Part shown: positions 53,416 to 62,663 of the stretch, piece by piece
Layout: each line of letters begins with the position of its first letter
Position numbering within the stretch: position 1 is the first letter of the stretch
From: Viridibacillus arenosi
Lineage (GTDB): Bacteria; Bacillota; Bacilli; Bacillales_A; Planococcaceae
DNA: 64,000 nucleotides
Assembly (NCBI RefSeq): GCF_001955655.1
Contig: NZ_MSPW01000005.1
Span: forward strand, 186,001-250,000
Reading direction: 5' to 3'
Position numbers and translations under genes: made by a program
The notes under the pieces: generated by a model
Database searches by the model: none
What the model was told of the DNA's origin: nothing
What the model saw: the letters and a program-made list of their open reading frames with translations, nothing else

Positions 53416-53873
53416 ATTCTTCACTCCTATGCTAAATAATGTTCTACAAGTTTATCATATCGAAATGAACATGAGATATGCAATTTTAAGGAGTTAGGGG
53501 GTGCTTTTTTGTTTATATTCATATCACTACACTAAATAATTTTTATTGAATCACGAATACTAACTTTCTATTTTTATTCTTATTCATTAAATAATCAAAA
53601 ATAAGTCTAACTATTCTACCTCACTAATTTCGGGACAATCCCTTTTTTGTGTTTTAACATAAATTTTCAATTTTAAAAGAAATAAAAGGTCGCAATAAGA
53701 ATCTAGAATGCCATAATTTGAGTAGGGAATTTTAAATCAATTTACAAAAAAAGTATTTATTATCTAAAACAGAATAATTTATCATCTAGATTTCATAAAT
53801 ACAGTTATCAATATATTCGTTTTTTTATAGACTTAACATTATGAATGCCCTATAATAATCGATATAATCAATA
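53416..53873. other. Intergenic region upstream of guanine deaminase
   Basis: About 460 AT-rich bases between divergent genes. Two TATAAT-like boxes occur at 53851 and 53863. The conserved GGTTTCTACC core of a purine riboswitch is absent. No gene is visible. Confidence 0.35.
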
Positions 53874-53888
53874 AAATACGAACATTAA
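53874..53888 (+). promoter_or_regulatory. Possible PurR box before guanine deaminase
   Basis: AAATACGAACATTAA contains the CGAACA core of the B. subtilis PurR box and lies ten bases before the start codon region of the guanine deaminase gene. PurR boxes normally occur as inverted pairs; the only partner candidate, TATTCGT near 53816, is about 60 bases away, further than usual. Weak evidence. Confidence 0.3.
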
Positions 53889-53898
53889 GGTGATTTTT

Positions 53899-55269
53899 AT
53901 GACTGAATATACGCAAATTTTCAAGGGGACGGCTTTTTCTAGTACGTCACCAAAAGAAGTACAAATTCTAAAAGATTATCTATTCTTCATTAACGCTGAC
54001 GGCATGATTGAAAAAGTCGTTGCACCAGAACATATCGATTATCAATCTTTATTAGATACATATCAAGATAAAGAAAACTTTCATCAATTGACTGATGGTC
54101 AGTATTTCTTACCTGGATTTATCGATCTACACGTTCATGCTCCGCAATGGGCTCAATCTGGAACTGCATTAGACATTCCCCTATATGACTGGTTGAACAC
54201 ATATACTTTCCCAATCGAATCTAAGTTTTCTGATTTAGATTTTGCAAAAGAGGTCTATGAAGACTTAGTCAACACCCTACTTGCTAATGGCACAACTACA
54301 TCACTATATTTTGCAACTGTTCATAAAGAAGCGAGCTTATTGCTAGCTGAAATTTGTGCTGAAAAGGGACAACGCGGTCTAGTTGGTAAAGTTGTCATGG
54401 ATGACCCTGAACAAAACCCAGATTTTTATCGTGATGCAGATACACAAACAGCATTAGCAGATACAGAAGAGTTTATCTTAGCTGTTAAAGCGTTAGCAAA
54501 ATCAACAAAACAAGGTGTGTACCCAGTTGTGACACCGCGCTTTATACCAAGCTGTACGGATGGTGCTTTAAAAGGTTTAGGGGAATTAGCTGCTAAGTAC
54601 AATACGCATGTTCAATCTCACTGCAGTGAAAGTGACTGGGAACATGGTTATGTACAAGATCGATTCAAAAAGAATGATGCCTTCGCCTTACATGATTTCG
54701 GTCTATTAGGCGATAAATCCGTGATGGCCCATAGTAATTTCTTAAATGATGAAGATGCAGAGTTATTTGCTGAAACAGGTACTGCTGTAGGTCATTGTCC
54801 AATCTCCAATGCCTATTTCGCTAACAGCGTCATTCCAATCGCTCACCTACATTCAAAAGGTGTGGATATTGGTTTAGGTTCTGATGTTTCTGGCGGCTTT
54901 TCACCAAGTCTATTCGATAATGCTAGACAAGCAGTCATGTCATCGAGAATGTTAGAAGATGGTGTTGATGCGTCTCTTCCAGCTGAAAAACGTGGTGTAC
55001 CAAATTCTCGTATTACGATAAATGAAGCATTCTATTTAGCAACTGCTGGTGGTGGAGAAAGTTTAAGCTTACCTATTGGTCGTTTAGAAGAAAACTATAC
55101 TTGGGATGCACAAATAATCGATACAAAAATAGCATCTGCAAAACTACCGATTTTTGATGTCAATGAAGATTTAAACGATATCTTCCAAAAGATTATGTAT
55201 CTTGTTCGACCGGAAAACATTAGTGAAGTCTGGGTTCAAGGAAACAAAGTTCATGAAAGAACAAAGTAA
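53899..55269 (+). CDS. guaD: Guanine deaminase (amidohydrolase type)
   Basis: A 456-residue amidohydrolase of the type found in E. coli GuaD and mammals, not the short cytidine-deaminase-like GuaD of B. subtilis. Metal and catalytic motifs are DLHVHAPQW, QSHCSESDWEH, HSNFL and GLGSDVSGG; the PQW and C.ISN (HCPISNAYF) elements are specific to guanine deaminase. It converts guanine to xanthine and ammonia in the cytoplasm. ATG 53899 follows AAGGTGA. A purine permease gene lies 87 bases downstream. Confidence 0.88.
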   Translation: MTEYTQIFKGTAFSSTSPKEVQILKDYLFFINADGMIEKVVAPEHIDYQSLLDTYQDKENFHQLTDGQYFLPGFIDLHVHAPQWAQSGTALDIPLYDWLNTYTFPIESKFSDLDFAKEVYEDLVNTLLANGTTTSLYFATVHKEASLLLAEICAEKGQRGLVGKVVMDDPEQNPDFYRDADTQTALADTEEFILAVKALAKSTKQGVYPVVTPRFIPSCTDGALKGLGELAAKYNTHVQSHCSESDWEHGYVQDRFKKNDAFALHDFGLLGDKSVMAHSNFLNDEDAELFAETGTAVGHCPISNAYFANSVIPIAHLHSKGVDIGLGSDVSGGFSPSLFDNARQAVMSSRMLEDGVDASLPAEKRGVPNSRITINEAFYLATAGGGESLSLPIGRLEENYTWDAQIIDTKIASAKLPIFDVNEDLNDIFQKIMYLVRPENISEVWVQGNKVHERTK

Positions 55270-55356
55270 TCTGAAACATAATTAACGTTAAAATAGAAAT
55301 ATTATTTGTGGAATGAAGGCATTAGACAAACTTAAAATTTTGAGGTGTGCATCTTA

Positions 55357-56709
55357 GTGGAAACGCAAAATAATAAGCTAGCTAAAGATAAAATCAATAC
55401 CCCGCATTTAACCGTTTTACCCGATGAAAAAGTATCATTCGGTCAATCAGCCCTTCTAGGTTTACAACATGTAATGGCTATGGACGTCTATGTAGTACCC
55501 TTCCTGATTGCAATGTTAATCGGTTTACAATCGGGGCAGGCAACTGCTTTGATTCAATCGACTTTTATAGCGGCAGGGATCGCAACGATTGTCCAAACTT
55601 ATTTCTGTATGAAACTACCTATTGCCCAAGGTCCATCTTATGTTCCACTTGGTGCAATTGTTGGTATTTATGTCGCTAGTGGCGGTGGTGAACTAGGTTG
55701 GAGCTCAGTTTTAGGAGCAAGTTTAATCGGTGCTATTTTAGTAATCATTTTAGGCTTTACTGGGGTTTTCAATAAGATTGTGAAAACTTTCATTCCACCA
55801 GTTGTCGGAGGTACAATTATCTTCGTCGTTGGTCTTTCGTTAATGCCTGTTGGTTTAAGTGATAATATCTATAAAGGGGCAGGCGCTACGATCAACCAAA
55901 ACATCTATTTGGCTCTTATATCCGCTATAGTACTAATTATTTGTGTTATGCTAGGTTCTTTCTTCCGTAAGAAAGGTCGCGTTTTCCGTATCACTTCTGT
56001 AATTATTGCATTAATCGCAGGTAGTGTTGCTGCTAAATTTATGGGTGTATTAGATTTATCGGCAGTTTCTCAAGCAAAATGGTTTAGCATGCCCCAAATT
56101 CCTTTTGCAGACTTCAGTTTCACTTTTAACATTTCTGCGATTATTACAATGGTTATTATTTATATTGTTTTAATGGCTGAAACAACAGGTACTTGGTTTG
56201 CTGTAAGTAATGTAATCGATAAACCATTAACAGATAAACAAATTAATCGTGGGGTTATTGGGGAAGGAATTGGCTGTTTTATCGCTTCATTATTAGGCTC
56301 AACTCCCGTGACAGGATACTCAACGAATGCAGGTGTTATTTCTATCACAGGTATTGCAAGCCGTCGTGTCTTTGTGGCTGCCGGTGCTTGGTTTGTATTG
56401 TTCGGATTTTCAGGTAAATTAGCTGCTTTAATCTCTGCGATTCCATCAGCCGTAATAGGTGGTGTATTCGTTATTGTTTGTGGCATCATTGCGATTAGCG
56501 GTTTACAAGTGATGAAGAATGAGAGAATTGATGAAAAAGAAATGTACGTTATCGCTGTACCAATGATTTTGACATTAGCGTTAACACTACTTCCTGACGA
56601 TTTCTTATATTCTTTACCAACTACAGTGCAATATTTATTTGGCTCACCTGTTGCAACAGCGGCAATAGTAGCGATAGTGTTAAATAAGTTATTACCTAGT
56701 ATTAAATAA
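55357..56709 (+). CDS. NCS2-family purine/uracil permease
   Basis: A 450-residue nucleobase:cation symporter-2 protein with about 14 hydrophobic segments. LLGLQHVMAMDVYVVPFLIA, MKLPIAQGPSYVPLGAI and the signature region of segment 10 (ATTGTWFAVSNVI, GEGIGCFIASLLGSTPVTGY) place it with xanthine/uracil/uric acid permeases. GTG 55357 follows GAGGTG by nine bases; a GTG four codons earlier is part of that site. Next to guanine deaminase it most likely brings in guanine, xanthine or urate. Followed by a strong terminator. Confidence 0.85.
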   Translation: METQNNKLAKDKINTPHLTVLPDEKVSFGQSALLGLQHVMAMDVYVVPFLIAMLIGLQSGQATALIQSTFIAAGIATIVQTYFCMKLPIAQGPSYVPLGAIVGIYVASGGGELGWSSVLGASLIGAILVIILGFTGVFNKIVKTFIPPVVGGTIIFVVGLSLMPVGLSDNIYKGAGATINQNIYLALISAIVLIICVMLGSFFRKKGRVFRITSVIIALIAGSVAAKFMGVLDLSAVSQAKWFSMPQIPFADFSFTFNISAIITMVIIYIVLMAETTGTWFAVSNVIDKPLTDKQINRGVIGEGIGCFIASLLGSTPVTGYSTNAGVISITGIASRRVFVAAGAWFVLFGFSGKLAALISAIPSAVIGGVFVIVCGIIAISGLQVMKNERIDEKEMYVIAVPMILTLALTLLPDDFLYSLPTTVQYLFGSPVATAAIVAIVLNKLLPSIK

Positions 56710-56779
56710 AGTAACTAGATTGAAGGTTGATAGATTTCAGAAATACTCTCCCTTCTCTAATGCGATAAAAAGATATAAT

Positions 56780-56820
56780 AAAACCTCTGCTAACATTTAA
56801 TTGAGCAGAGGTTTTTATTT
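56780..56820 (+). terminator. Terminator after the purine permease
   Basis: AAAACCTCTGCT / AGCAGAGGTTTT with a twelve-base loop, followed by TATTTTATG. Strong stem, also usable in the other direction. Confidence 0.85.
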
Positions 56821-57042
56821 TATGTTTGTACTGGAGCAAGTCAATCGATAAAGAACATATACGAAAACACTATATTTGCCCTTGAGCAATCGTTTTTTTA
56901 TCGAATTCCTATCACTACATTTTTTAAAAAATTCATGCTGTTCTATTGCTTCATAGAATACGTCAATATGATTCCAAGTTTTCACGCACATATAATGAGG
57001 TCTTATTCGATTTACTACTTCTTTCCCAATTTCTTTTTTACA

Positions 57043-57070
57043 TTTACAAATCTATAAAAATAGATATAAT
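57043..57070 (+). promoter_or_regulatory. Promoter with operator in its spacer, ArsR gene
   Basis: TTTACA (57043-57048), 16 bases, then TATAAT (57065-57070). The spacer holds the palindrome ATCTATAAAAATAGAT (57050-57065). The expected start of RNA, about seven bases after TATAAT, coincides with the A of the ATG at 57078, so the message would have no leader. Confidence 0.65.
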
Positions 57071-57077
57071 GAAATAC

Positions 57078-57389
57078 ATGGAACCTTTATTGATTTATAA
57101 AGCTTTATCTAATGAAACTCGTAGTCAAATTATGTTGTGGTTAAAAAGTCCAGAGGAATTCTTTGATGAAAAACCTTATTTAGAACAAAACCTCAATTTC
57201 CAAATTGGTGTATGCGTAGGAGATATTCAAGCTAAAGCAGGACTTGCACAATCTGTTATTTCCAGTTATTTATTGACTATGCAAAAAGCTGGCTTGTTGG
57301 AATCTGAGCGAATTGGAAAGTGGACGTACTATCGTCGGAACGAAAAAACTATACAAGAATTTTCCGAGTACATCAAAAAGAAACTATAA
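57078..57389 (+). CDS. ArsR-family regulator, apparently leaderless
   Basis: A 103-residue winged-helix repressor: LLIYKALSNETRSQIMLWL (ArsR start), VCVGDIQAKAGLAQSVISSY (recognition helix) and WTYYRRNE (wing). A Cys in VCVGD might bind metal but no full metal-site pattern is seen. The ATG at 57078 lacks any ribosome site, and the promoter places the RNA start on it; another in-frame ATG at 57069 lies inside the -10 region. It precedes an MFS exporter gene whose promoter has a near-copy of the same operator, so it should repress itself and the exporter. Confidence 0.75.
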   Translation: MEPLLIYKALSNETRSQIMLWLKSPEEFFDEKPYLEQNLNFQIGVCVGDIQAKAGLAQSVISSYLLTMQKAGLLESERIGKWTYYRRNEKTIQEFSEYIKKKL

Positions 57390-57415
57390 AAGGAAGGGGG
57401 TCTTTTTTTACTTTA

Positions 57416-57439
57416 ACATATCTACAAATACAGATATGT
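57416..57439 (+). promoter_or_regulatory. ArsR operator in the MFS promoter
   Basis: ACATATCT (57416-57423) and AGATATGT (57432-57439) form a perfect inverted repeat. Its core ATCTACAAATACAGAT differs from the ArsR-promoter operator at three of sixteen positions. It lies between a candidate -35 TTAACA (57413) and -10 TATGTA (57435). Confidence 0.6.
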
Positions 57440-57466
57440 ATATACGAATGGAGGATTACATTTAAA

Positions 57467-58642
57467 ATGAAAAAAATTAACCCGTTGCTTATCATTATTC
57501 TAGCTTTAGGCGTATTCGGCATTATTACCACAGAAATGGGTATTATAGGTGTACTTCCACAGATTACTGAAAAATTTAATATCTCGACTTCACAAGCCGG
57601 ATTGCTTGTAAGTATATTTTCTTTAGTCGTTGCCATTTCAGGTCCATTCCTGACATTACTTGCTTCTGGTATTAACCGTAAAGTCATTCTATTAACTTCC
57701 GTTTTTATTTTTGCAATTTCAAATATTGTTTATGCCTACACAACTATGTTCGATGTGATGTTAGTTTTCCGCATTATCCCTGCTATTTTTCACCCTGTAT
57801 TTTTTTCAGTTGCCCTCGTGACAGCAGCTAAACTTGTCTCTCCGGAAAAAAGTAGCAAAGCAGTTACAAAAGTTTTCTCTGGAATAACGGTCGGATTTGC
57901 ATTTGGTGTTCCTTTGACTTCTTATCTCGCAGAAAAGATTTCACTAGAAGCGGGTTTTCTATTTGGAGCCGTTGTTAGTATAATTGCTTTCATAGGAATA
58001 CTATCTTGGCTTCCCTCCATGCCTGTTAAGGACAAATTGTCTTATGGTAAACAGCTTGGGATATTACGCAAGCCCCAATTGTGGCTAAATATCGTAACAG
58101 TTATTTTTATCTTTGCAGCTATGTTTTCTGTGTACAGCTATTTTGCTGAATATCTAAGCCAAGTGACTCATATGAACGGGTCATGGATTAGCATCATGCT
58201 GATGGCCTTTGGTACAATTATGATTTTCGGGAATTTTTTATTTGGAGGTTTTTTACACAAAAGTATTACAAAGACCGTTATCATGTTCCCTCTACTATTT
58301 GTAGTAATATACTTATTTACTTATTATCTCGGTTCTTATTCCATTCCGATGGTTGTGATCGTATTCATTTGGGGGGCTGTGCATTCTGGGGGGCTTATTG
58401 TCAGTCAAGCATGGTTAACGACAGAGGCAAGAGAAGCTCCGGAATTCGGAAATAGCTTGTTTGTCTCATTTTCCAATCTTGGTATTGCCATTGGAACTAC
58501 TATCAGTGGTTGGTTTATCTCTCACTTTGGAATACATAATTTAATCTGGGTTGGTATTGCATTTTCACTACTTGCTTTCATACTAATCATGGTAAAAATA
58601 CAAATTTACAAACCGAATACATCGGAAGTAAACATTCGTTAA
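57467..58642 (+). CDS. MFS exporter of the DHA1 family, ArsR-controlled
   Basis: A 391-residue major facilitator protein with twelve segments. ITTEMGIIGVLPQITEKFNI and LVSIFSLVVAISGPFLTLLA place it with DHA1 drug or sugar/purine exporters (AraJ, YdeR, PbuE relatives). The start at 57467 is taken after GGAGG, 12 bases upstream; the frame is open 49 codons further but that part overlaps the ArsR gene and is unlike any MFS N-terminus. Control by the ArsR protein is inferred from the shared operator. Substrate unknown. Confidence 0.82.
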   Translation: MKKINPLLIIILALGVFGIITTEMGIIGVLPQITEKFNISTSQAGLLVSIFSLVVAISGPFLTLLASGINRKVILLTSVFIFAISNIVYAYTTMFDVMLVFRIIPAIFHPVFFSVALVTAAKLVSPEKSSKAVTKVFSGITVGFAFGVPLTSYLAEKISLEAGFLFGAVVSIIAFIGILSWLPSMPVKDKLSYGKQLGILRKPQLWLNIVTVIFIFAAMFSVYSYFAEYLSQVTHMNGSWISIMLMAFGTIMIFGNFLFGGFLHKSITKTVIMFPLLFVVIYLFTYYLGSYSIPMVVIVFIWGAVHSGGLIVSQAWLTTEAREAPEFGNSLFVSFSNLGIAIGTTISGWFISHFGIHNLIWVGIAFSLLAFILIMVKIQIYKPNTSEVNIR

Positions 58643-58879
58643 ACTAACAGGAATCGTTAGTTCAATAAAGGTGCTCAGCAAAAGCATATTTTATTCTTAA
58701 TGAACAGAAAGCTCGTAACATACTTGTCAGATTTGGAATGGAAACATCCTTATTTAGCGCAATTTTCTAATGTTATTATCAATACTCGTGTCGAATGATG
58801 TGAAATTTATGCTTGAGTAATAACGAATGGTGTGATAATCTGAAAAACAGATAAATTTTCTTAGAAATTAATTGAAATT

Positions 58880-58945
58880 ATATGTATAACCTCAATAATA
58901 CGGCTTGAGGGTCTCTACCAGGAACCGTAAACTCCTGATTACAGA
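58880..58945 (+). ncRNA. Adenine-sensing purine riboswitch
   Basis: The aptamer shows the purine-class blocks: TATAACCTCAATAATACGG (P2 with loop 2), GTCTCTACC (J2/3) and AGGAACCGTAAACTCCTGAT (P3 and J3/1). P2 pairs CCTCAA with TTGAGG, P3 pairs CAGGA with TCCTG, and a short P1 pairs TGTA with TACA. The specificity base in GATTA is T where guanine riboswitches have C, which points to adenine. The gene downstream is pbuE, as in B. subtilis. Confidence 0.92.
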
Positions 58946-58983
58946 AAATGTCTTTTCATTTTTTGTAGTCAGGAGTTTTTTTG
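58929..58983 (+). terminator. Riboswitch-controlled terminator before pbuE
   Basis: AAACTCCTGATTACA (58929-58943), which includes the P3 and J3/1 bases of the aptamer, pairs with TGTAGTCAGGAGTTT (58963-58977) and runs into TTTTTTT. Aptamer and terminator are mutually exclusive, so adenine should turn the gene on. Confidence 0.88.
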
Positions 58984-59147
58984 TTTTCCAATATTAGGTG
59001 ATGACCAATTTGTGAAGAGTAATTCGGAGATGAATATAATGACAATTTATCATTGATGAGTAAAGTTGGAAAGTAATTCATTTACTTTTACCGTCAATAG
59101 CTAAGTATTCTATTTTATCAATTTAGTAGGAAAAGGAGAATTTTATA

Positions 59148-60314
59148 ATGAATTTTAAAGTTTTTATACTCGCAGCTTCTACTGTCGCAGTAGGACTCGT
59201 TGAATTAATTGTAGGTGGAATATTACCAATTATCGCTGATGATTTAAATGTGACTCTTGGTACCGCAGGACAGCTTATTAGCGTATTTGCACTTGTATTC
59301 GCTATTTCTGGGCCTATACTTCTTACACTAACCGCAAGAATTGAAAGGAAACGTTTGTATCTTATTGCACTATTTATATTTTTCATTGGGAATTTGATGA
59401 CATATTTTAGTCCTAACTTTTCTTTAATAATGGTTTCAAGGGTTATAACTGCAATGAGTACTGCACTAATTATTGTACTATCGCTAACTATTACAGCAAA
59501 AATTGTTTCGCCTGCTCATAGATCTAAAGCTATAGGCGTTATTTATATGGGGATTAGTTCTTCACTTGTTTTAGGAGTACCTCTTGGTATTTTGATTAGC
59601 AATGCTTTTGGATGGCGAGTAATATTTCTTGGGATTGGTTTCTTATCAATCGGATCTATGATTCTCATTCACACATTTTTAGAACCGATACCTACAGAAG
59701 GAGATGTTAAGCCGCTATCTGTACAACTAAAGGCACTTGGAAGTTTTAAAATTGCTAGTGCACATCTTGCAACAATGTTTACTTTAGCAGGGCATTACAC
59801 AATTTATGCTTATTTCACTCCTTTCTTAGAATCCACTTTAAATCTTAACCAATATTGGATCAGCATATGTTATTTACTGTTTGGTATTTCAGCAGTATTT
59901 GGCGGGGCATTTGGGGGAGCACTTGGAGATTGGCTAGGGGCACCTAAAAGTATTTTACTGGTTATTGGCTCCTTCGCCTTAGTATTATTTTTGCTCCCTT
60001 ACTCGACTATTTCGCTTTTCCTATTCCTAGTGGTCATGATGATATGGGGCGCACTAAGTTGGAGTCTTGCTCCACCTCAACAAAATTATCTTATTCAAAC
60101 GGATCCTAATACTTCTGATATACAGCAAAGCTTTAACAATTCTGCCTTGCAAATAGGGATTTCTTTAGGATCTGCAATCGGAGGTATTGTACTGGAACAA
60201 ACAGGTACCGTCACAAGTACAGCACCCGTTGGAGGAGCAATTGTTATTATAGCTTTACTATGTGCAATATTTTCACTTACGAGACCTGCTTTAACAGTGA
60301 ATGAAGCTAAGTGA
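59148..60314 (+). CDS. pbuE: Purine efflux pump PbuE
   Basis: A 388-residue MFS protein, the same length as B. subtilis PbuE (YdhL) and alike through most of its length, for example [36 protein letters not shown] and SSDIQQSFN-type [16 protein letters not shown]. It exports hypoxanthine and adenine and protects against toxic purine analogues. AAAAGGAG precedes the ATG. An adenine riboswitch stands about 200 bases upstream, confirming the identity. A strong terminator follows. Confidence 0.93.
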   Translation: MNFKVFILAASTVAVGLVELIVGGILPIIADDLNVTLGTAGQLISVFALVFAISGPILLTLTARIERKRLYLIALFIFFIGNLMTYFSPNFSLIMVSRVITAMSTALIIVLSLTITAKIVSPAHRSKAIGVIYMGISSSLVLGVPLGILISNAFGWRVIFLGIGFLSIGSMILIHTFLEPIPTEGDVKPLSVQLKALGSFKIASAHLATMFTLAGHYTIYAYFTPFLESTLNLNQYWISICYLLFGISAVFGGAFGGALGDWLGAPKSILLVIGSFALVLFLLPYSTISLFLFLVVMMIWGALSWSLAPPQQNYLIQTDPNTSDIQQSFNNSALQIGISLGSAIGGIVLEQTGTVTSTAPVGGAIVIIALLCAIFSLTRPALTVNEAK

Positions 60315-60345
60315 ATAAAAGAAAATATATAATCAAACATTAAAA

Positions 60346-60388
60346 GAAGGTTGTCGATGAGCACAAACACTCGTCAGCAACCTTTTTA
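60346..60388 (+). terminator. Terminator after pbuE
   Basis: AAGGTTGTCGATGAG pairs with CTCGTCAGCAACCTT (two mismatches or wobble pairs) and is followed by TTTAG. Confidence 0.75.
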
Positions 60389-60445
60389 GAGAACCGTTCT
60401 TTTCTTCATTCACTTTTAAATACAGATGTTCTTTTTTTATTAAAT

Positions 60446-60484
60446 ATAAAAATACTCCCTTAGATATTTCTATCCAAAGGAGTA
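60446..60484 (-). terminator. Terminator after the ABC exporter operon
   Basis: On the minus strand ACTCCTT and GATA pair with TATC and AAGGGAGT around a small loop, followed by ATTTTTATATTT, 42 bases past the ATPase stop. Confidence 0.6.
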
Positions 60485-60526
60485 AAATGGTTAAACTATT
60501 TATAAACGTCTAAATTTCATCTAACC

Positions 60527-61435
60527 TCATTCTTCTTGATAAAACATTGAATACAAATCATTTAATGTTACTTTCCCAAAACTAAACTCTGTTATTTGAT
60601 TCTCTTTAAGAAATGCTAAAATATTTCCTAATTCACCTGAATCATATCCGCGGACATCTAGTAAAGTAGTGCCGTTTGACAATGATTGCACTTTTGTTTC
60701 TGGAAACTCTTTTGAAATCTCTTCTTTTAACTTATCGGTCATTTCTGATATTCGAACTATTGTGATTTCTCTTTCTTCAAACCCTGGAGATATGCTATTA
60801 ACAAGTATTAACTCTCCATTTTTTATAAAGAAAATACGATCCGCATATTTCTCTAAATTCTCTAATAAATGGGAAGCTACAATAATCGTTTTCCCTTCGG
60901 ACTTCTTTTTAACTAGTATTTGCGAAATAAGCTCAACATGAGTAGGATCCAACCCATTCATCACTTCGTCCATTAACATGACTTGGGTATCTGATACAAT
61001 TTGCATCGCAAAACACAGCCTTTGGCGCATTCCCAAAGAATACGTCCCTGTACTCTTATGTATATATGATGCCATTCCTAGTTCTTGTATCGTATTGTCG
61101 ATCAATTTTGGATTACTATTCCACATTGAGGAATAAATTTTTAGATGCTCTTTTCCAGAAATCTGATTATATAAGTCACTTTGATCAGGCATCATGGATA
61201 CTAATTGATGCATTTTCACTTCATTCTTTTTATTTGTATATTCTAACTCATCATTTAAAATGACTTTTCCAGTATTTGGATTGATGTAATTCATGATGAC
61301 ATTCATAAGCGTTGACTTCCCCGTTCCATTGGGAGCTACCAAACCAATAATTTCGCCTGAATTGAACATTACAGAGATGTCTTTTAAAATGTCTCTCCCC
61401 GAAAACTGAACAGCAATATTTTTTAATTCAATCAT
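60527..61435 (-). CDS. ABC exporter ATPase
   Basis: A 302-residue ATPase of the ABC-2 exporter class. Walker A is APNGTGKST (about 35-43), the signature is TYSLGMRQRLCFAMQI (SLGMRQR in place of LSGGQ, common in this class), Walker B is VMLMDEVMNGLDP and the switch His is in VASHLLENL. A C-terminal extension of about 80 residues follows. In Walker B the catalytic residue is Glu in MDEV, so activity is expected. It is the last of three genes; both permeases precede it. Substrate unknown, possibly a peptide or drug. Confidence 0.8.
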   Translation of the reverse strand: MIELKNIAVQFSGRDILKDISVMFNSGEIIGLVAPNGTGKSTLMNVIMNYINPNTGKVILNDELEYTNKKNEVKMHQLVSMMPDQSDLYNQISGKEHLKIYSSMWNSNPKLIDNTIQELGMASYIHKSTGTYSLGMRQRLCFAMQIVSDTQVMLMDEVMNGLDPTHVELISQILVKKKSEGKTIIVASHLLENLEKYADRIFFIKNGELILVNSISPGFEEREITIVRISEMTDKLKEEISKEFPETKVQSLSNGTTLLDVRGYDSGELGNILAFLKENQITEFSFGKVTLNDLYSMFYQEE

Positions 61436-61458
61436 AACTTTCCTCCATCTCTGTTAAA

Positions 61459-62652
61459 CTAAAGTAGCTTAAATTTTCTTTGATTACTTATCAAGAAAGT
61501 GAAGACCAGAAAAATAAACGTACACAATCCCATTACCAAGATTCCACTTCCAAAAGTGAGTGTTTCAGAGCCATAGAGAAAGTTCCGATACCCTGAAATT
61601 ATTTGTCCTACTTGAACATAGCTCGTTGGATACCATTGAACATTCCAAACAGCACCAAGCCCTCTTTCAAAGTAAATAAATTCAGCAATAACAAACATGA
61701 AACCTACCACTAAATTTGCAAACTCGTTTTTCAACAACACACTTACAAATAGTAACAATGAAATGATGAACAAAAACCAAAAAACAATGAATAGCATGTT
61801 TTGAACTAGATATTCCCCCATCAATATATTTGAAAATGCATCCTTACCAGAAGAATAAATTGGAACAGGTAAATCAAAATCACCAAACCCATTTCGACCA
61901 CCAATTATCAATAGACCTACAGAAAGTGGGATAATCGATATGAGACTTCCTAATAAGGAAACTAATCCTTTAACAATTAACTTTCTCCAATCTGAAAGTG
62001 GCAAACCTTGTAACAATGTAGGATTCCGTCGATCCTTCAACACGATATCCACAGTGAGGAGTATACAGCTAACAATAAGAATTAGCGGCAGATAAGAGTT
62101 TAGCAGGCGTTGCAATGTTTGTAACGCTGTCCTTTCTTCGAAAACATTTACAGATAAATTAGATTTCCCTTCTGTATATGCTTTGTAACGACTTGCAGAA
62201 TATAAATACGCATAGTGTCCGTCCATCGTTGCATAAATATTTCCAAACGTATAGTAACCCGGATTGTAGTATAGGACACCCATTGCATTGGGAAAAGTCA
62301 ACTTATCAGCGTACGTATACCACTTAGATGTAGCCTCAGCATACTCTTTCAGGTTGTGCTGTTTGATAGCTTCTAATCTTTCTCCTTCATATTCATTCCA
62401 TTCTTGAAATATTGAAACCGCAAAACTCGATAAATAGTGCGTCCCTTCATCAATCACAACATTATTTAGAAATGCTTCCCTCGTTAGATACCGTGCCTCA
62501 ATTTCACTTACATCTACTCTTTCAATTGGGTTATATGTTGGAGCTATTTTTAGTGCAAAATCACACGAGAAGAAAAGTAAAATGACATAAATTGCAATAT
62601 TTTTTCTATTGCTAATAAATTGTAAAAATTCAAACTTAAAATACGCCCACAT
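61459..62652 (-). CDS. ABC exporter permease, second subunit
   Basis: A 397-residue ABC-2-type permease. One helix (about 18-36) is followed by an extracytoplasmic region of about 150 residues (Tyr- and Glu-rich, with YYNPGYYTFGNIY), then five or six helices from about 186. The short loop KDRRNPTLLQGLPLSDWRK between helices resembles the ATPase-contact loop of ABC-2 permeases. GGGGATGAG precedes the ATG. It lies 11 bases after the first permease and 23 before the ATPase. Confidence 0.75.
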   Translation of the reverse strand: MWAYFKFEFLQFISNRKNIAIYVILLFFSCDFALKIAPTYNPIERVDVSEIEARYLTREAFLNNVVIDEGTHYLSSFAVSIFQEWNEYEGERLEAIKQHNLKEYAEATSKWYTYADKLTFPNAMGVLYYNPGYYTFGNIYATMDGHYAYLYSASRYKAYTEGKSNLSVNVFEERTALQTLQRLLNSYLPLILIVSCILLTVDIVLKDRRNPTLLQGLPLSDWRKLIVKGLVSLLGSLISIIPLSVGLLIIGGRNGFGDFDLPVPIYSSGKDAFSNILMGEYLVQNMLFIVFWFLFIISLLLFVSVLLKNEFANLVVGFMFVIAEFIYFERGLGAVWNVQWYPTSYVQVGQIISGYRNFLYGSETLTFGSGILVMGLCTFIFLVFTFLISNQRKFKLL

Positions 62653-62663
62653 GATCTCATCCC

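Noticed and set aside
53425-53898. Purine riboswitch before guanine deaminase
   Set aside because: The region was read for the GTTTCTACC core and P2/P3 pairing; neither is present.
57320-57466. Longer N-terminus for the ArsR-controlled MFS protein
   Set aside because: The extension overlaps the ArsR coding sequence and the operator, is not MFS-like, and the ATG at 57467 has its own GGAGG.
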